Shown: one piece after another, positions 36,386 to 47,404 of the stretch
How the letters are laid out: the number at the start of each line of letters is the position of its first letter
Position numbering within the stretch: the first letter of the stretch is position 1
Translations under genes and position numbers: made by a program
Assembly (NCBI GenBank): GCA_028023455.1
Contig: JAQFVV010000346.1
Coordinates: 723,096 to 787,095 of the forward strand
DNA length: 64,000 nt
From: Epiperipatus broadwayi
Lineage: Eukaryota > Onychophora > Udeonychophora > Euonychophora > Peripatidae
Reading direction: 5' to 3'
The notes under the pieces: model-generated
Databases searched by the model: none
Seen by the model: only the letters and a program-made list of their open reading frames with translations
What the model was told of the DNA's origin: nothing

Positions 36386-36955
36386 CTTATAAAACAGGTA
36401 CCTGTCTTTGTTCAAACTCTAGAGTACTCTAATAACATGCTATATCTATTCCTCATATTACTTATCTAAATTGTAAAATGTAAAAACTACCATTTGTATA
36501 ACTAAAATTGAATAATTAACTTAATGTGTAAATTTCTCTAATAATCTAGCTTACCTCATTCTATCTTTCTTTGGTGCGTATTTCTAAAATCTACATTTTA
36601 TCTATATTTATTATTTAATTATTGCATGCTCATAATTATCTCAATTTTCAAAGTTTAAATCTATGATCGCTTGGAACAATGAATGCGTGTCAAATTTTCA
36701 TTAATATTTGCTTTCATAACTAACTTAACTTTCATATAAATCGACACGCATTCAGTGCATCATTTATTGTAATGCAGGGTCTACTACTTCGCAAATGGCA
36801 GGCATATTAGTTGTAATAACTCCCAGTTTATATATGTTTTGTATTTATTAAATCTAATGAATAATTCTAGAAAATCACATTTCTTTGAGAGTCGCCAGAG
36901 TTCTTTAGTAAATGTCGATAATGTAGGGCCGAGCCAGAAATCTATTTAAATCTCA

Positions 36956-37243
36956 TCATAATCGTTTGTGCAGTATACATGTGTTGCGTTTTAGGTTGAA
37001 ATTAAACCCAATCGTCCTATACAAGCGGGCATAATGGGTGCTCCCGTAGGATTTGACAATGTCATGCAGCCAGCCGGCAAATTGCGACACGTACCGCTTG
37101 TCCCTGGTTATGCTTATGTGACACCTTACTTCGTCGGGCCGAGGCAGAGACCAGCCCGACAGTCTTATAAACTCATTCGCAGCATTGCAGTTTCAATATA
37201 CTGCCATTCCATATCGCCTTTCTAAAGCGTACCACGTGTTCCT
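36956..37243 (-). pseudogene. Unassigned coding remnant B
   Basis: The minus strand is open for 95 codons apart from one internal TGA, in DNA close to 50 percent GC within an AT-rich intron. The translation is clearly protein-like, with aromatic, arginine and charged residues in balance: NEFIRLSGWSLPRPDEVR, then ITRDKRYVSQFAGWLHDIV, then HYARLYRTIGFNFN. No start codon or splice signals are convincing. The plus frame at 37034-37225 is its shadow. I cannot assign it; a transposon or endogenous viral fragment is possible. Confidence 0.45.
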
Positions 37244-37772
37244 TTACTTAGTTTTATTATTCTATATATCACTCCGCCTCTGCATTATCTTCATAATTCA
37301 CTCTCAAATAAATGTTTGCCCTTAAATACAAATAAATATTTTAATTAAATAAATATATGTCTGCCGTTACTCTTATAACCCATACTTTAGACTCTTGCAT
37401 TGCAAAGGTATAAATCCCTCCAGGCATGCATTAGAAATACTTACTCGAGAATTTTAGGTAGCTAGATTACGCCCTCAAATAAATGAATTCCTTTTGTAAA
37501 CAAATAAATAATGTATTCTTTAAAATATAATCATGTTGCAAATCCCGCTACTGAAGCTTTGAATCCCTAAAATATTATTAGTAAATGATTTTATTAAAAT
37601 GTATTAATAAATAATTTTAAACTACATGTCTGCAGTTACGTTTCATTTATTCGATACCCATTCTATCTAATATTTCCTCGATTATGTAAATATGAATGTT
37701 TAATTAATATTAGTTTGATTATTGGCTAACTCGAGAATAAAATCATGAATCTCTTGCATATCCCTGACCACC

Positions 37773-37916
37773 ATGCCTAAGGAAATATTTACTAATGTCG
37801 CATCAGATGCGTTGTTTCATGGATTGTATTGTGGAACCGATAAACTACTCGATGGTGCTGCTGTTCTGTATGGTGGTCGAATTCTGCACTATGTTTATGA
37901 GTCACACGTTTTCTGA
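37773..37916 (+). other. Unassigned coding remnant C
   Basis: A 47-codon ATG-to-TGA frame starts in a strong context (GACCACCATGCC). The translation (NVASDALFHGLYCGTDKLL, then AAVLYGGRILHYVYES) is protein-like and GC-richer than its surroundings. It is on the opposite strand to remnant B. I do not recognise it. Confidence 0.35.
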
Positions 37917-37919
37917 CTG

Positions 37920-40600
37920 TTACAATGTATCTCCTCAATTTGTTATTAATAACTATTATTTTTAAAAATTTTGTTTAAAATATTAATTTATATATAAGTG
38001 CATTTTGACAAGTATTGTACACTTGCAGTTCAATAAACAATATGTATTTTATTCTAATCCATGTTTATCAATAAAACATGAGCTATTATACACCAAATAC
38101 GTTTGTATGCAAGGAAAGCTTGGAATAAAATAGAACAGTTCACAGTCCACTGTATTTTTAAAAAATTTTCACATGCTTAAACTGCATTATTAATCAACTT
38201 TAGATAACATATTAAAATATTTTGTATAATTTCTATATACTTTTGCTTTTTGACTGAATAATCAATGGACGCTATGTGGTAGACTAAAAGACTTATGGTC
38301 TTGTTAGTTAAAACCTGAATCTGGAACCAATGCTTTTAGCAATATAACTTTCAATTCTTTTATGCTATCAAACTAATACCCTAAAATTTAAAAATGTCTA
38401 GGTTTTGAATCCAGGCCAACTTGTTTTGTAGATATGGTACTAAGCCAGTAATTATATATTATAATGATCTCAGCCTCTTTAACACTTTATACCAACAAAA
38501 TATGGGGGCTTTCCTTGCTTTCACTTAATGTACACATCCAGAAGCGACTCAAAGTTATCTAATGTAAATTTGATTAATCCATGAGATTAAGTGGTAATAT
38601 TAATATTTATAGTTACTAACTTGGTGATAAAATTATATAAATACACAAGCAATTTGGCTGAGAGTCAAAACTATTGTTTGTTTTTTTTTAAATTTCAGTA
38701 TATTAATTTGATATAACAAAGCGGTTAAAGATAGGGGCATACATTCCAGATTTAGATACAAAGTCCTCATTAACAAAGACTATAACCCAGATATAACAGA
38801 AATAAATTGTGTTTATCTAATGTGCTACTAACTCATATTGGCTTTTAATGATGTAAAATATTAGTACTACAATGTCAATGATTGGTTGATATATAGATTC
38901 TAATTTAATGATTTCACGATATATTTGGGTTTTGAAAAATAGGACATTTCTGATTATTCAATATTGCTTAATTTTTCAATCCCTTAAAGAAAAAAAAACT
39001 ATTACTTTTAGATTCATAGGTTATCTGAACAGAGCAAGAAAGTATGGTTCAAAACTCCTTTGCTAAATATGTTAAACCTAAGTATTAGACAGCAACTTTT
39101 AATTAGTTTGTACTCATAAGAACGTGACTACTGTTTGTATAAATAGGAAAGTTATAAATTATAGGAAAGGGAAATGTAAACATTACGCTCTACTAGGTTT
39201 AATAGTGTCACATGATCAATGCATTCTTCTAGATAACTGATGTTATTTTAAAATCAGAAAGGAAGAAACATTTAATTCTAAAGTAAGAAATATTATTCCA
39301 AGCATTTGTTGAACTTAAAAAATTGTAACTTCAATAGCATGGAAATTTAACTTAAATATTTTCAACATGGGAAATAAAAATCTTTTAGTATTTTATAGAT
39401 AAGTTAATTGAGCTTCAATCAGAGGGAATCTTATTCTATCTGACGTGGTTAGAATTGTTCCACCAGACACATTCTGCTGAAAAATTTGCCACTAGTCACA
39501 ACTTTTGATTAATACTCACATTTGTTCTAACTACTAAATCAACTTACATTCATCAAAGGTAGAAAAATCCTCCTAATAATAGTTCTGGACACTTCCATCA
39601 AGTTAATGATTTGCTTTAAGCATCAAGGAATATATTTCCAAATTACTTTACTGTATTATTTCTAATTAACTCCTCCCTTAATTTTAAAGTCTACGATTTT
39701 TATTGACTCGGTGCTGTAACAAACTCTTGCCATCACACACACGTATATATGAATTGCATGCTAGGAAAAAAGCAACTTGAGATTTTAATTTAGGAATTAA
39801 TTTCAACTAACAAATAAATATTTACACCAATTTATAGTTACTAAAATGAAATTATAAAACTGTGAATTTATATTTCTGCATTTTTTTCTCTTTTTTTGTT
39901 ACAAAAATCAAAGAACATTTCAGAAAAGCAGTATTATATCACTTATTTAAAAGTTAAACCCAATACAAAACCTTAAATATGCTGTTTTCTATAATCATCC
40001 GTACAAATGAATTTTCTTCAGCAAGTAGTTAAAGACTGCCTAAATTGATTTTTCCAACTTCTAATTTATAGACAGAATTTTGATTTTTCATTCACTTTTA
40101 AAGATTTTTTTTTTTTTTAAACATCAGCAGCTTTTAAAGACTCTTTTCTAGAAATATGGTGTTTTTCAAATGCTTTTTAAAAGAAATATGACAGCTTTTT
40201 TTATTTTGTAATCTATTTTCAGATTAGCATTTGCATATTTGGAATTATAAAAAACTCAAAATTTCAAAGTAGCTATGTTCCCGCCACCTTTGCGAAATAA
40301 ATCTCTTGAATTAATACTTAATTAAAATTTATTTTTCTGCGAGTCCATGATGTTTTTTTATTAATAATAAGTACAATAAAGCCGCAAATTATGCATATCA
40401 ACAGACACAACTTCAATTATACAATATCCAATAAAAAATGTAAATAAAGAATCAAAAAAGTATTAAAATTTGTAAACTTAATACATTTCATGATCAAGCT
40501 GCAATTTTTCAGTCTCTGAGCACCATATGCGATCAAGTTTTAAAAAAACATCACTAAAATTTATAAATAATTTTACAATACATCTCAAAGCACTATACGT
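37920..40600. other. INTS7 intron, no gene recognised
   Basis: AT-rich sequence without open frames of interest, terminal repeats or RNA-like folds that I could support. Confidence 0.5.
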
Positions 40601-40990
40601 GATCAAATTTATTATTTCTTCAGTTTAAGCTGAAAGCACATACATATTATTATTCTTTTATTATCCTTTTTGAATTTGATGCAATAAAATGCCTTCTAAG
40701 CTTAATGCTACAAGTTTTACAAAATTTTAGAAAATACTAAAAGTTGGTACTGATTTAAAAACATCAATACCATTAGAAAGATTTTAATTTCATGATAACA
40801 AAACTGATATTATGTTTTTATATATATAAAAAAAAAAGTTAATGGACAAAAAAAAAGATTACCTAAAGCATATTTAATAGTGACAAAAGTTCATTATTTA
40901 CTTTACTTTAAAAATGTCGCGCAGTTATTTTTTTTTTTTTATTGTTGCAGTGAATGAACGAGTGAATGCACACCGAGTGAAATATATATA
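40600..40990 (+). repeat. Dispersed repeat, copy 2 (partner at 35170-35480)
   Basis: Same block order as copy 1, ending in a T run and GTGAATGAACGAGTGAATGC. The P2 element begins shortly to the right. Confidence 0.45.
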
Positions 40991-41099
40991 AAAGGATCAC
41001 TTCAATTTATTATTAAAACTTATTATTTTAAAATTTTGTTTATACTACATCTTAATTTATATATACAATAAAAACACAAAATTACTTCTCTATAAAACT

Positions 41100-41140
41100 G
41101 CTTTAATCTTTCAACCAGCAGACTGGTTTTCATCAGAAAG
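41100..41140 (-). ncRNA. Hammerhead ribozyme core (P2 minus arm)
   Basis: Minus strand: CTGATGA (41130-41136), stem II AACCAG-TCTG-CTGGTT with six perfect pairs, then GAAA (41109-41112). The stem II pairing is perfect here but has one change in the plus arm. Stem III and stem I are not clear. Confidence 0.65.
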
Positions 41141-41505
41141 CAAAATGGCTACTTACAGAAATTAAACGCTAAAATATTAGACAGTTACATATCACATAAC
41201 AAAACTAATTCCTATAGGCTAAAAATCTTTAAAAACTTTGTATAAAAAATACTAAAAAAATATTTCACAATAAACTTATTTTAAAAAACTAAAATGATAC
41301 ACACATTATTATTATATATTAAAATATATCAAAAAACAATAAAAATATACTATTATATATGTACACACCAAAAAAACTGTATATATATATTCCACTATAT
41401 GTATTTTACTATATATCTTATACATATATATTTTTTTATATTTATTCCACTACGTGCTAGTCCACCTATAAAATAATTATTTAGGAAATAAAAAAAAACA
41501 AATCC

Positions 41506-42620
41506 TTAGGAAACCAGGTAATTCAAAGATGTGATAATACCTATATTCATATTCATCCCATGAGGATGTAATGTCTTAAATTTAAAAATAAAAAAACTCT
41601 CCTTCTGTTTTTTTTCTCTCATGGAAAAAAAATTATCTTCCAATATATCCACTCTTAAATCATCAATCGAGTGATCAGGTAAATTGAAATGTTTAGAAAC
41701 TGGTCTATCTTCATTTTTATGTAAAATATCAAACCTATGGTTGGTCATTCTAATATGTAAACTGTTTGCTGACTCACCTATGTAATGACACAAGCATCTA
41801 TTACATTCTATTAAATATGCCAAGTTTATACTTTTATAATTGACATAGTTGGGGATATACTATTTAAAACCATGAATGGTATCTCCCTGAACCATCTTTG
41901 TAACAATAATATGTTTGCATGTAAGACATCTCTTATCCTCACACGAAAAACACCCCTTTCCTGACACAAAATTAGTGCCAAAAGCTGTCCTTTCAAGTCT
42001 ATCCCTAAGTGTCCTATGTCTACGATATACAACTTTAGGTAGATAGAGAAAAACAGATCTCTGATAATCTGTTGAATTTAATATATTAAAATGTTTCAAT
42101 AATATTTGGTTAATATTAGATAAATCATCATTGAAGGTAAGAACCAGTGGTATATTTATCAACTGACTCTTTCTTTTCTTAGATAGAAGAAGTTCCTGCC
42201 AGTCAACTTCTGAAGATTTTACCACTGCCCTATCTAACAGTCCTTTAGGATATTTCATATTGATAAATTTATTATACAAAACCTTGTTATTTTGCTGAAG
42301 AAATCCCTGATTATTGCAAATTCTTTTAATCCTTAAAAATTGACTGTAAAGGATATTAATCTTTACATGCTTAGGGTAATTACTATAAAAATGTAGGTAA
42401 GCATGACTATAGTTGGCTTCCTATATATATTAGTACTAAGAATACCATCACTCCAAGTAATCTCAACATCAAGAAAATGAACCACTGTTTTAGAAAAACT
42501 CATTGAAAATTGGATATTATTATTAAAATTATTTAGATAATCAAAGAATGTATGAAGTTCTTCTTCATTGTATGGCCAGATCATAAAGACATCATCTATA
42601 TATCTCAGCCAAGTATGAGA
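41506..42620 (-). pseudogene. P2 PLE protein fragment: RT catalytic motif, linker and GIY-YIG
   Basis: In order on the minus strand: WLRYIDDVFMIW (YIDD at 42591-42602, RT motif C), VHFLDVEITW and NIYRKPT (motifs D-E region; frame 42363-42584). A frameshift leads to the thumb and linker frame 41860-42279. That ends in FVSGKGCFSCEDKRCLTCKH, the cysteine-rich linker finger seen between RT and nuclease in PLEs. A stop and a new frame at 41506-41823 follow, with the GIY-YIG nuclease AYLIECNRCLCHYIGESANS, then HIRMTNHRF and VSKHFNLPDHS. PLE proteins copy their RNA and nick target DNA. The catalytic tyrosines, YIG and the downstream arginine are present. Lost parts are the RT fingers and N-terminus. 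Confidence 0.85.
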
Positions 42621-42717
42621 TGGTTCAGTGAGATACCATTCATGGTTTTAAATGGTATATCCCCAACTATGTCAATTGTAAAAGTATAAACTTGGTATAT
42701 TTAATAGAATATAATAG

Positions 42718-42996
42718 ATGCTAGGTGAGTCAGCAAACAGTTTACATATTAGAATGACCAACCATAGATTTGATATTTTACATAAAAATGAAGATAGACC
42801 AGTTTCTAAACATTTCAATTTACCTGATCACTCGATTGATGATTTAAGAGTGGTTATATTGGAAGATAATTTTTCTTCCATGAGAGAAAGAAAACAGAAG
42901 GAGAGTTTTTTTATTTTTAAATTTAAGACATTACATCCTCATGGGATGAATATGAATATAGGTATTATCACATCTTTGAATTACCTGGTTTCCTAG
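42718..42996 (+). pseudogene. P2 PLE GIY-YIG fragment, plus arm
   Basis: This 92-codon frame equals the C-terminal part of the minus-arm nuclease (ESANSLHIRMTNHRF, then SKHFNLPDHSIDDLRV). A 13-bp deletion at about 42722 removes the residues just before GES, so the YIG half of the active-site motif is gone and the frame is shifted relative to upstream. The rest is nearly identical to the minus arm. Confidence 0.8.
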
Positions 42997-43391
42997 GGAT
43001 TTGTTTTTTTGTTTCCTAGATAATTATTTTATAGATGGACTAGCACGAAGTGGAATAATTATAAAATATATATATGTATATAGTAAAATACATATAGTAG
43101 AATATATATATAGTTTTTTTGGTGTGTACATATATAATAGTATATTTTTATTGTTTTTTGATATATTTTAATATATAATAATAATGTATGTATGGTTTTA
43201 GTTTTTTTTAAATAAGTTTTTTGTAAAAGAATTTTTTTAGTATTTTTTATACAAAGTTTTGTAAATATATATATATATATTTGTACAAAGTTTTTAAAGA
43301 TTTTTAGCCTATAGGAATTAGTTTTGTTATCTGATACATAACTGTCTGTAATATTTTAGCACTTAAATTCTGGAAATAGCCATTTTGCTTT

Positions 43392-43419
43392 CTGATGAAA
43401 ACCAGTCTGTTGGTTGAAA
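43392..43419 (+). ncRNA. Hammerhead ribozyme core (P2 plus arm)
   Basis: CTGATGA (43392-43398), stem II AACCA/TGGTT, then GAAA (43416-43419). It is the same motif as in the minus arm, with one loop-proximal difference. Confidence 0.6.
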
Positions 43420-43848
43420 TATTAAAGCAGTTTTATAGAGAAGTAATTCTGCGTTTCTATTATGTTTTTATTTTTCCTTTAGTTAGTTCGTATATATAAT
43501 ATATAAGCATTTGTATTATATATGTGTGTTGAAAGATACTATACATTTGCAGTTCAATAAAAAATATGTATTCTCTAATCAAAATTTATCAATAAAAAAA
43601 TAAGCTATATACAAGAGGGCTAGGAACAAAATATAGAATGTATTGCAGCTCCACTCTACATCTAGATGCCATGCGTGTGTCAAAAAAACTGAGCTCATAA
43701 GAACTCCAGATTAATGGGCGAGCCATAAATATCCAATTTTGTTCTCCAAAACATTCTTCAAATAAGCAAATTAGTAGTTCTGCAAAATTTAATTTTTCAT
43801 TATTAAATGAAGAACATTTGTCTAAATCGTATGTTGTTATTAAATTAG

Positions 43849-43931
43849 TAATAATTGAAAGGTTGCTAGTCTTGGCTGTCTGAGAAACAATTGTAGGCGC
43901 ATGTGAAAGACTAGCAACCTTTCAATTATTA
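43849..43931. repeat. Perfect 25-bp hairpin
   Basis: 43849-43873 and 43907-43931 are exact reverse complements of 25 bases (TAATAATTGAAAGGTTGCTA and onward) separated by 33 bases. It could be a tiny fold-back element or a hairpin RNA. The perfect pairing is unlike a typical animal microRNA precursor. Confidence 0.8.
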
Positions 43932-44099
43932 TTATTAAATAAAGTAATATTAAATCTGTCTTAAAATTTACATGAGTGAACTTATGACGTGATTAAAATG
44001 CCATTTATATAGTATTTTCACAAAGTTAAAAAAAAGTTCCATTTCCAAAACTAAATTTATATATTAAATATAACTTTTTCACTTTAAAACATGTCTTAC

Positions 44100-44291
44100 C
44101 TTGATATCTAAATTGGGATGTGATCTAGTCTGAAGCACAGACACAACACTCAATTTGACTTTATGTATTTTTCGAAACAATCCAGGTTTCCGATTGTGCT
44201 GTATAACCCCTTCAACTTTTAATGCAAGATGAGCTTCGCTTTGTATACTGACCGGTTCTCCAGCAATACGAGGCTGAGGTGAAATTGCCAA
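44100..44291 (-). CDS. INTS7: INTS7 internal exon
   Basis: This 192-nt exon has 64 codons, phase 0 to 0. The acceptor is TATTTATAG at 44292-44300 and the donor GTAAGA. The translation reads LAISPQPRIAGEPVSIQ, then LALKVEGVIQHNRKPGLFRK, then a beta-rich KVKLSVVSVLQ segment. The vertebrate counterpart is LALSPSPRNPAEPIAVQ, LALKVEGVVQHGSKPGLFRKIQ. The LKVEGV-QH-KPGLFRK signature is diagnostic. This begins the C-terminal beta-sandwich-like domain that the last exon completes. The following intron is about 25.3 kb. Confidence 0.96.
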
Positions 44292-44299
44292 CTATAAAT

Positions 44300-45400
44300 A
44301 TCAAAAAGCATCAATTAACTGACATGACAAATAAAGATTTCATTTGTTAAATTATTAAAAATGATACAAACGAAAAAAATTGGCCAAACTACGGCATACG
44401 TGCAAACTTGGCACGTAAAACCCTTGATTATAAAAATAAAAAATAAGACTATATCTTATAGAGTAATACAGTAATAAAAAAAAAAAAACAATTTTTGAAT
44501 GTTTGGAAAAAAATTCATAATAAAATTCAGTGATTCAAAACAAAAAAAAATAATTGTAAGACGTTTCACCATTGCCTAATTTTGAGGACTAATCCAAAGC
44601 AAGTCCGTAATTATTTTGAACTTTAAATTTTATAACTGTTCAGCTTTTGTAAATCTTGCAGTTTTATTCTTTATAAAGATTATTTAAATCAATGAAATTG
44701 ATTAAAAATTAATTGAAGTCACATCTGAATGTTCAAATTTGGAAAAATGTTCAGCTTTAAATCCAAACAGTTTGGTGGCAACAAAACAAATTCAGAAATC
44801 TCATTAAAGCGAACAATATTTAATTGTAATTTTTTTTGTGTATAGTATATATTATGAAAAAAACAGTAAATAGTTATATAAAAATGATTGAATAGTATCA
44901 TAAAGGCTATGTGATGCATGTGAACTCACAGGTGATAAAAATGGTACATAGACTATAAAACACTGTCCGCCCTTGCTGCAGATAAAAGTTGGTAATCTCA
45001 TTACCACAGTTCAAATAAATTACTGATGACGATTAGAAAAACAATCTGATAAAAGAACATGAGACATTACTTATTAAATAATTTTTAGTCAACAATAATG
45101 AATATTTAAGAATATAATATATTTTCTATTTTTTTTTTTTTTGTTAAATTTTCTGCAAAATCTCTTGAAAATGAGCAGCTTCAAATATCTTATATCTAGA
45201 GTTTTGCTCTGGCTAGATGATCATGATGGAAATATGTGTATACTGAGTTGGTTGGAGATTGAGAACCGATGATGATTGACAAGTCTTATGTGATGTTTAG
45301 TTCTGGTAGATCATCTAACAATACTTTTTTTTCATTACCACATTAGATATCGGTAATATAATTTTCTTCTTCTTCCTTTTCCTATATATTGATTTCTTCT
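44300..45400. other. INTS7 intron, no gene recognised
   Basis: AT-rich, with a minus-strand frame at 44719-44919 of no recognisable content. Confidence 0.5.
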
Positions 45401-45404
45401 TTAA

Positions 45405-45710
45405 CATATCATACCATTTACAACTTTCTTAAACAGTTTCAACTGTCCTGCAGTCATCATCAGAGCTACAATATTCAAATATATAATTACATATGGGAAA
45501 TGATTATTTATAATGGTCAGATTATTTTTGTTTTAATTTGTGTATTTAATTATGTATATGAATATGTGTGTAAGTGTATTAATTATATAATTATATATTT
45601 GAATATTGTAGCTTTGATGATGGCTGCAGGCCGGTTGAAACTATTAGTTTTGATATAAATAAAGAGTATTGATAAAGTGGTTAAGAAAGTTGTAAATGGT
45701 AGATATCTGT
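45405..45710. repeat. P3 terminal palindrome
   Basis: Only the last 100-200 bp of the P3 3' region is present, as a minus arm (45405-45490) joined to a plus arm (45491-45710). Both arms keep the hammerhead segment and the outer TTAAGAAAG-TTGTAAATGGTA end. No coding part remains. Confidence 0.7.
45437..45463 (-). ncRNA. Hammerhead ribozyme core (P3 terminal palindrome, minus arm)
   Basis: CTGATGA (45457-45463), stem II ACTG-CAGGA-CAGT, then GAAA (45437-45440), identical to the core at 33871. The plus arm (45614-45640) has TTGATGA, with the essential C changed. Confidence 0.6.
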
Positions 45711-46264
45711 AATAGCAAATATGGAAAAAATGAATAAAGGCACAAAATAGTTGATCTCTTTAAAGGAAATGATTCATAACAATACTAAAGACATATTTAT
45801 ATGTAGCAATAATAAAGTATTATGTAAAAATACTTATCCAATTTTATATTTACACTTTCGCATAATTATTTATCTATCGCTTAAGTACTGGGATACATTC
45901 ACATAATTTATTCTCTACAGATTGAAACCTATTCTTTGTTTTCATAAAAATCCTTAAATCCAGTTCAGAAATTTCTTGCACTCAAACTTCTAAACTTTTG
46001 AGTAATAAAACCATTCAATTATTTATGTTTTTTATATGAAAATATAATCACGATAGAATGTGTGTGTGTGTGTTTATAGAAACGAAAGCAATGCTATGTG
46101 TTCAAGTAAATCAAATCAGCATTATTAAAAATCACATAATTAAAATGTTTTTCTAACAGATCATTTTAAAACTATTGAAACTCAATAATTTTAAGCGTCA
46201 CACGTATGGGCCAAGATCTCACCATTGTGAGAGATTCAGTAATACTTAGGATGATTGGTAGATG

Positions 46265-46800
46265 CGTTTTTGTAATTATACATTAGATTATTTTCCATCA
46301 TCTAAAATTAATTGTTAAATGTCTTTAGAAAAATTCAAACTTTATTTAAAATTATCAAATTCATTCAACTGTGTTAATAAAAACTCACAATTAGTGCAAG
46401 ACACAATAGTTCAAATGGTATTATTCTCCTCTCTTCTTCAGGTGTTGTTGTCCCAACCAGTGGCAGTACTAGCATAAAAATCAAACCAGGAACCCTTAAA
46501 TTCATAAAGATGATGCTCTAACTAACTAGAATACTCTGTCAAAAGCCAATGATACCTTAAATTCATTCGAGAATCTAAAGATCCTTGAGTTTCATTTCCA
46601 AGCTAGTATTGTCATTAGTTACGACAGCAACACCTGAATCAGAGAGGAGACTATTACTACTCAAAACATTGTTTTCTGTACAAATCTGTATGCTATTACT
46701 AACAACTGAATCTATTTGAAAAATAAAATTTGAATTTTTCTACACATTTAACAATTCTAGATGAAGGAAATAGTCAACCTATAATTACAACTGTAGTGGA
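46265..46800. repeat. P1 terminal-repeat palindrome with tRNA-Lys-like heads
   Basis: The left arm reads minus and the right arm plus, facing outwards. Each has a tRNA-like block next to the centre (46471-46535 minus: GTTAGAGCATCATCTTTATG, then GGTTTGATT; about 46550-46610 plus, more degraded). A hammerhead remnant follows (CTGAAGAAGAGAGG in the left arm), then the P1 body (TCTAAAGACATTTAACAAT). There is no coding sequence. It is a stand-alone inverted pair of the P1 terminal repeat. Confidence 0.65.
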
Positions 46801-47116
46801 ACTATGATCACGATTTAATCTCTCCTAATATATATATAATTCCTACTTTCCATTGTTCTTGTTTCTACGAATTGCAAAAAAGCTTGGGTAAAATTTAGTA
46901 CATTCTGTGGATTTGAATATGTATCAATTAATTTTGTTTAAATAATTGCTACCTTAATTAGCTACTTAATTTTCTTACTATCATTGTAAATATGCTTTTT
47001 TTAAGTGAATATATATTGATTTTTTTTAAAAAAAACCCATAAATAGTAGAAATTAATAAATATAGGTAAAATTATATAGAGTTATTTCAATATATATGGG
47101 TAGTTAATGATATTAC

Positions 47117-47215
47117 CTTGATACTTGTAGACTGCAGGATTTGGAAAAAAAATCTTGGAAAATATAATGGAATTTTGGTCAAAATATTCGACACTTCGAT
47201 TATACATTGAATATG
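47117..47215 (-). CDS. INTS7: INTS7 internal exon
   Basis: This 99-nt exon has 33 codons, phase 0 to 0. The acceptor is TTGCTTACAG at 47216-47225 and the donor GTAATA. The translation ends in PRFFFQILQSTSIK, which matches QRYFFQKLQSTSIK of vertebrate INTS7 almost residue for residue; the start HIQCIIEV matches HTACLCNAI. It joins MPLTHK upstream and LAISPQPR downstream without any gap relative to the vertebrate protein. The longer open frame across this stretch in another phase is a shadow. Confidence 0.95.
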
Positions 47216-47404
47216 CTGTAAGCAAAAAAAAAAGATTGTACATGTAAGGACAGAAAAGAAAGATTTGCAAAACTTTCATAAATAATTTTTAATCAATTCA
47301 TTTTTAAATGGCTGCTAATGATAATATATATATTAATAAACAAATATATTATAGTTATTAATGATATAACAATAATAATATTAATCTTTTTCACGGAGCA
47401 ACTA

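Larger units (their letters stand above)
41080..42620 (-). mobile_element. P2 Penelope-like element, minus arm (best preserved PLE here)
   Basis: The arm runs from the inversion point at about 42620 to the hammerhead near 41109. It covers the end of the RT palm, the thumb and linker, GIY-YIG and the 3' untranslated region. RT motifs before YIDD are absent because the copy starts there. Two or three small frameshifts separate otherwise long frames, so it is young compared with P1 and P4. Confidence 0.85.
42618..43465 (+). mobile_element. P2 Penelope-like element, plus arm of palindrome
   Basis: This is an inverted copy of 41080-41890 starting at GGTTCAGTGAGATACC. It runs through the nuclease and 3' region to the hammerhead at 43392-43419. 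The two arms meet almost without spacer. Confidence 0.85.

Noticed and set aside
37034-37225. 63-codon plus-strand frame
   Set aside because: Antisense shadow of coding remnant B, which has the more protein-like frame on the minus strand.
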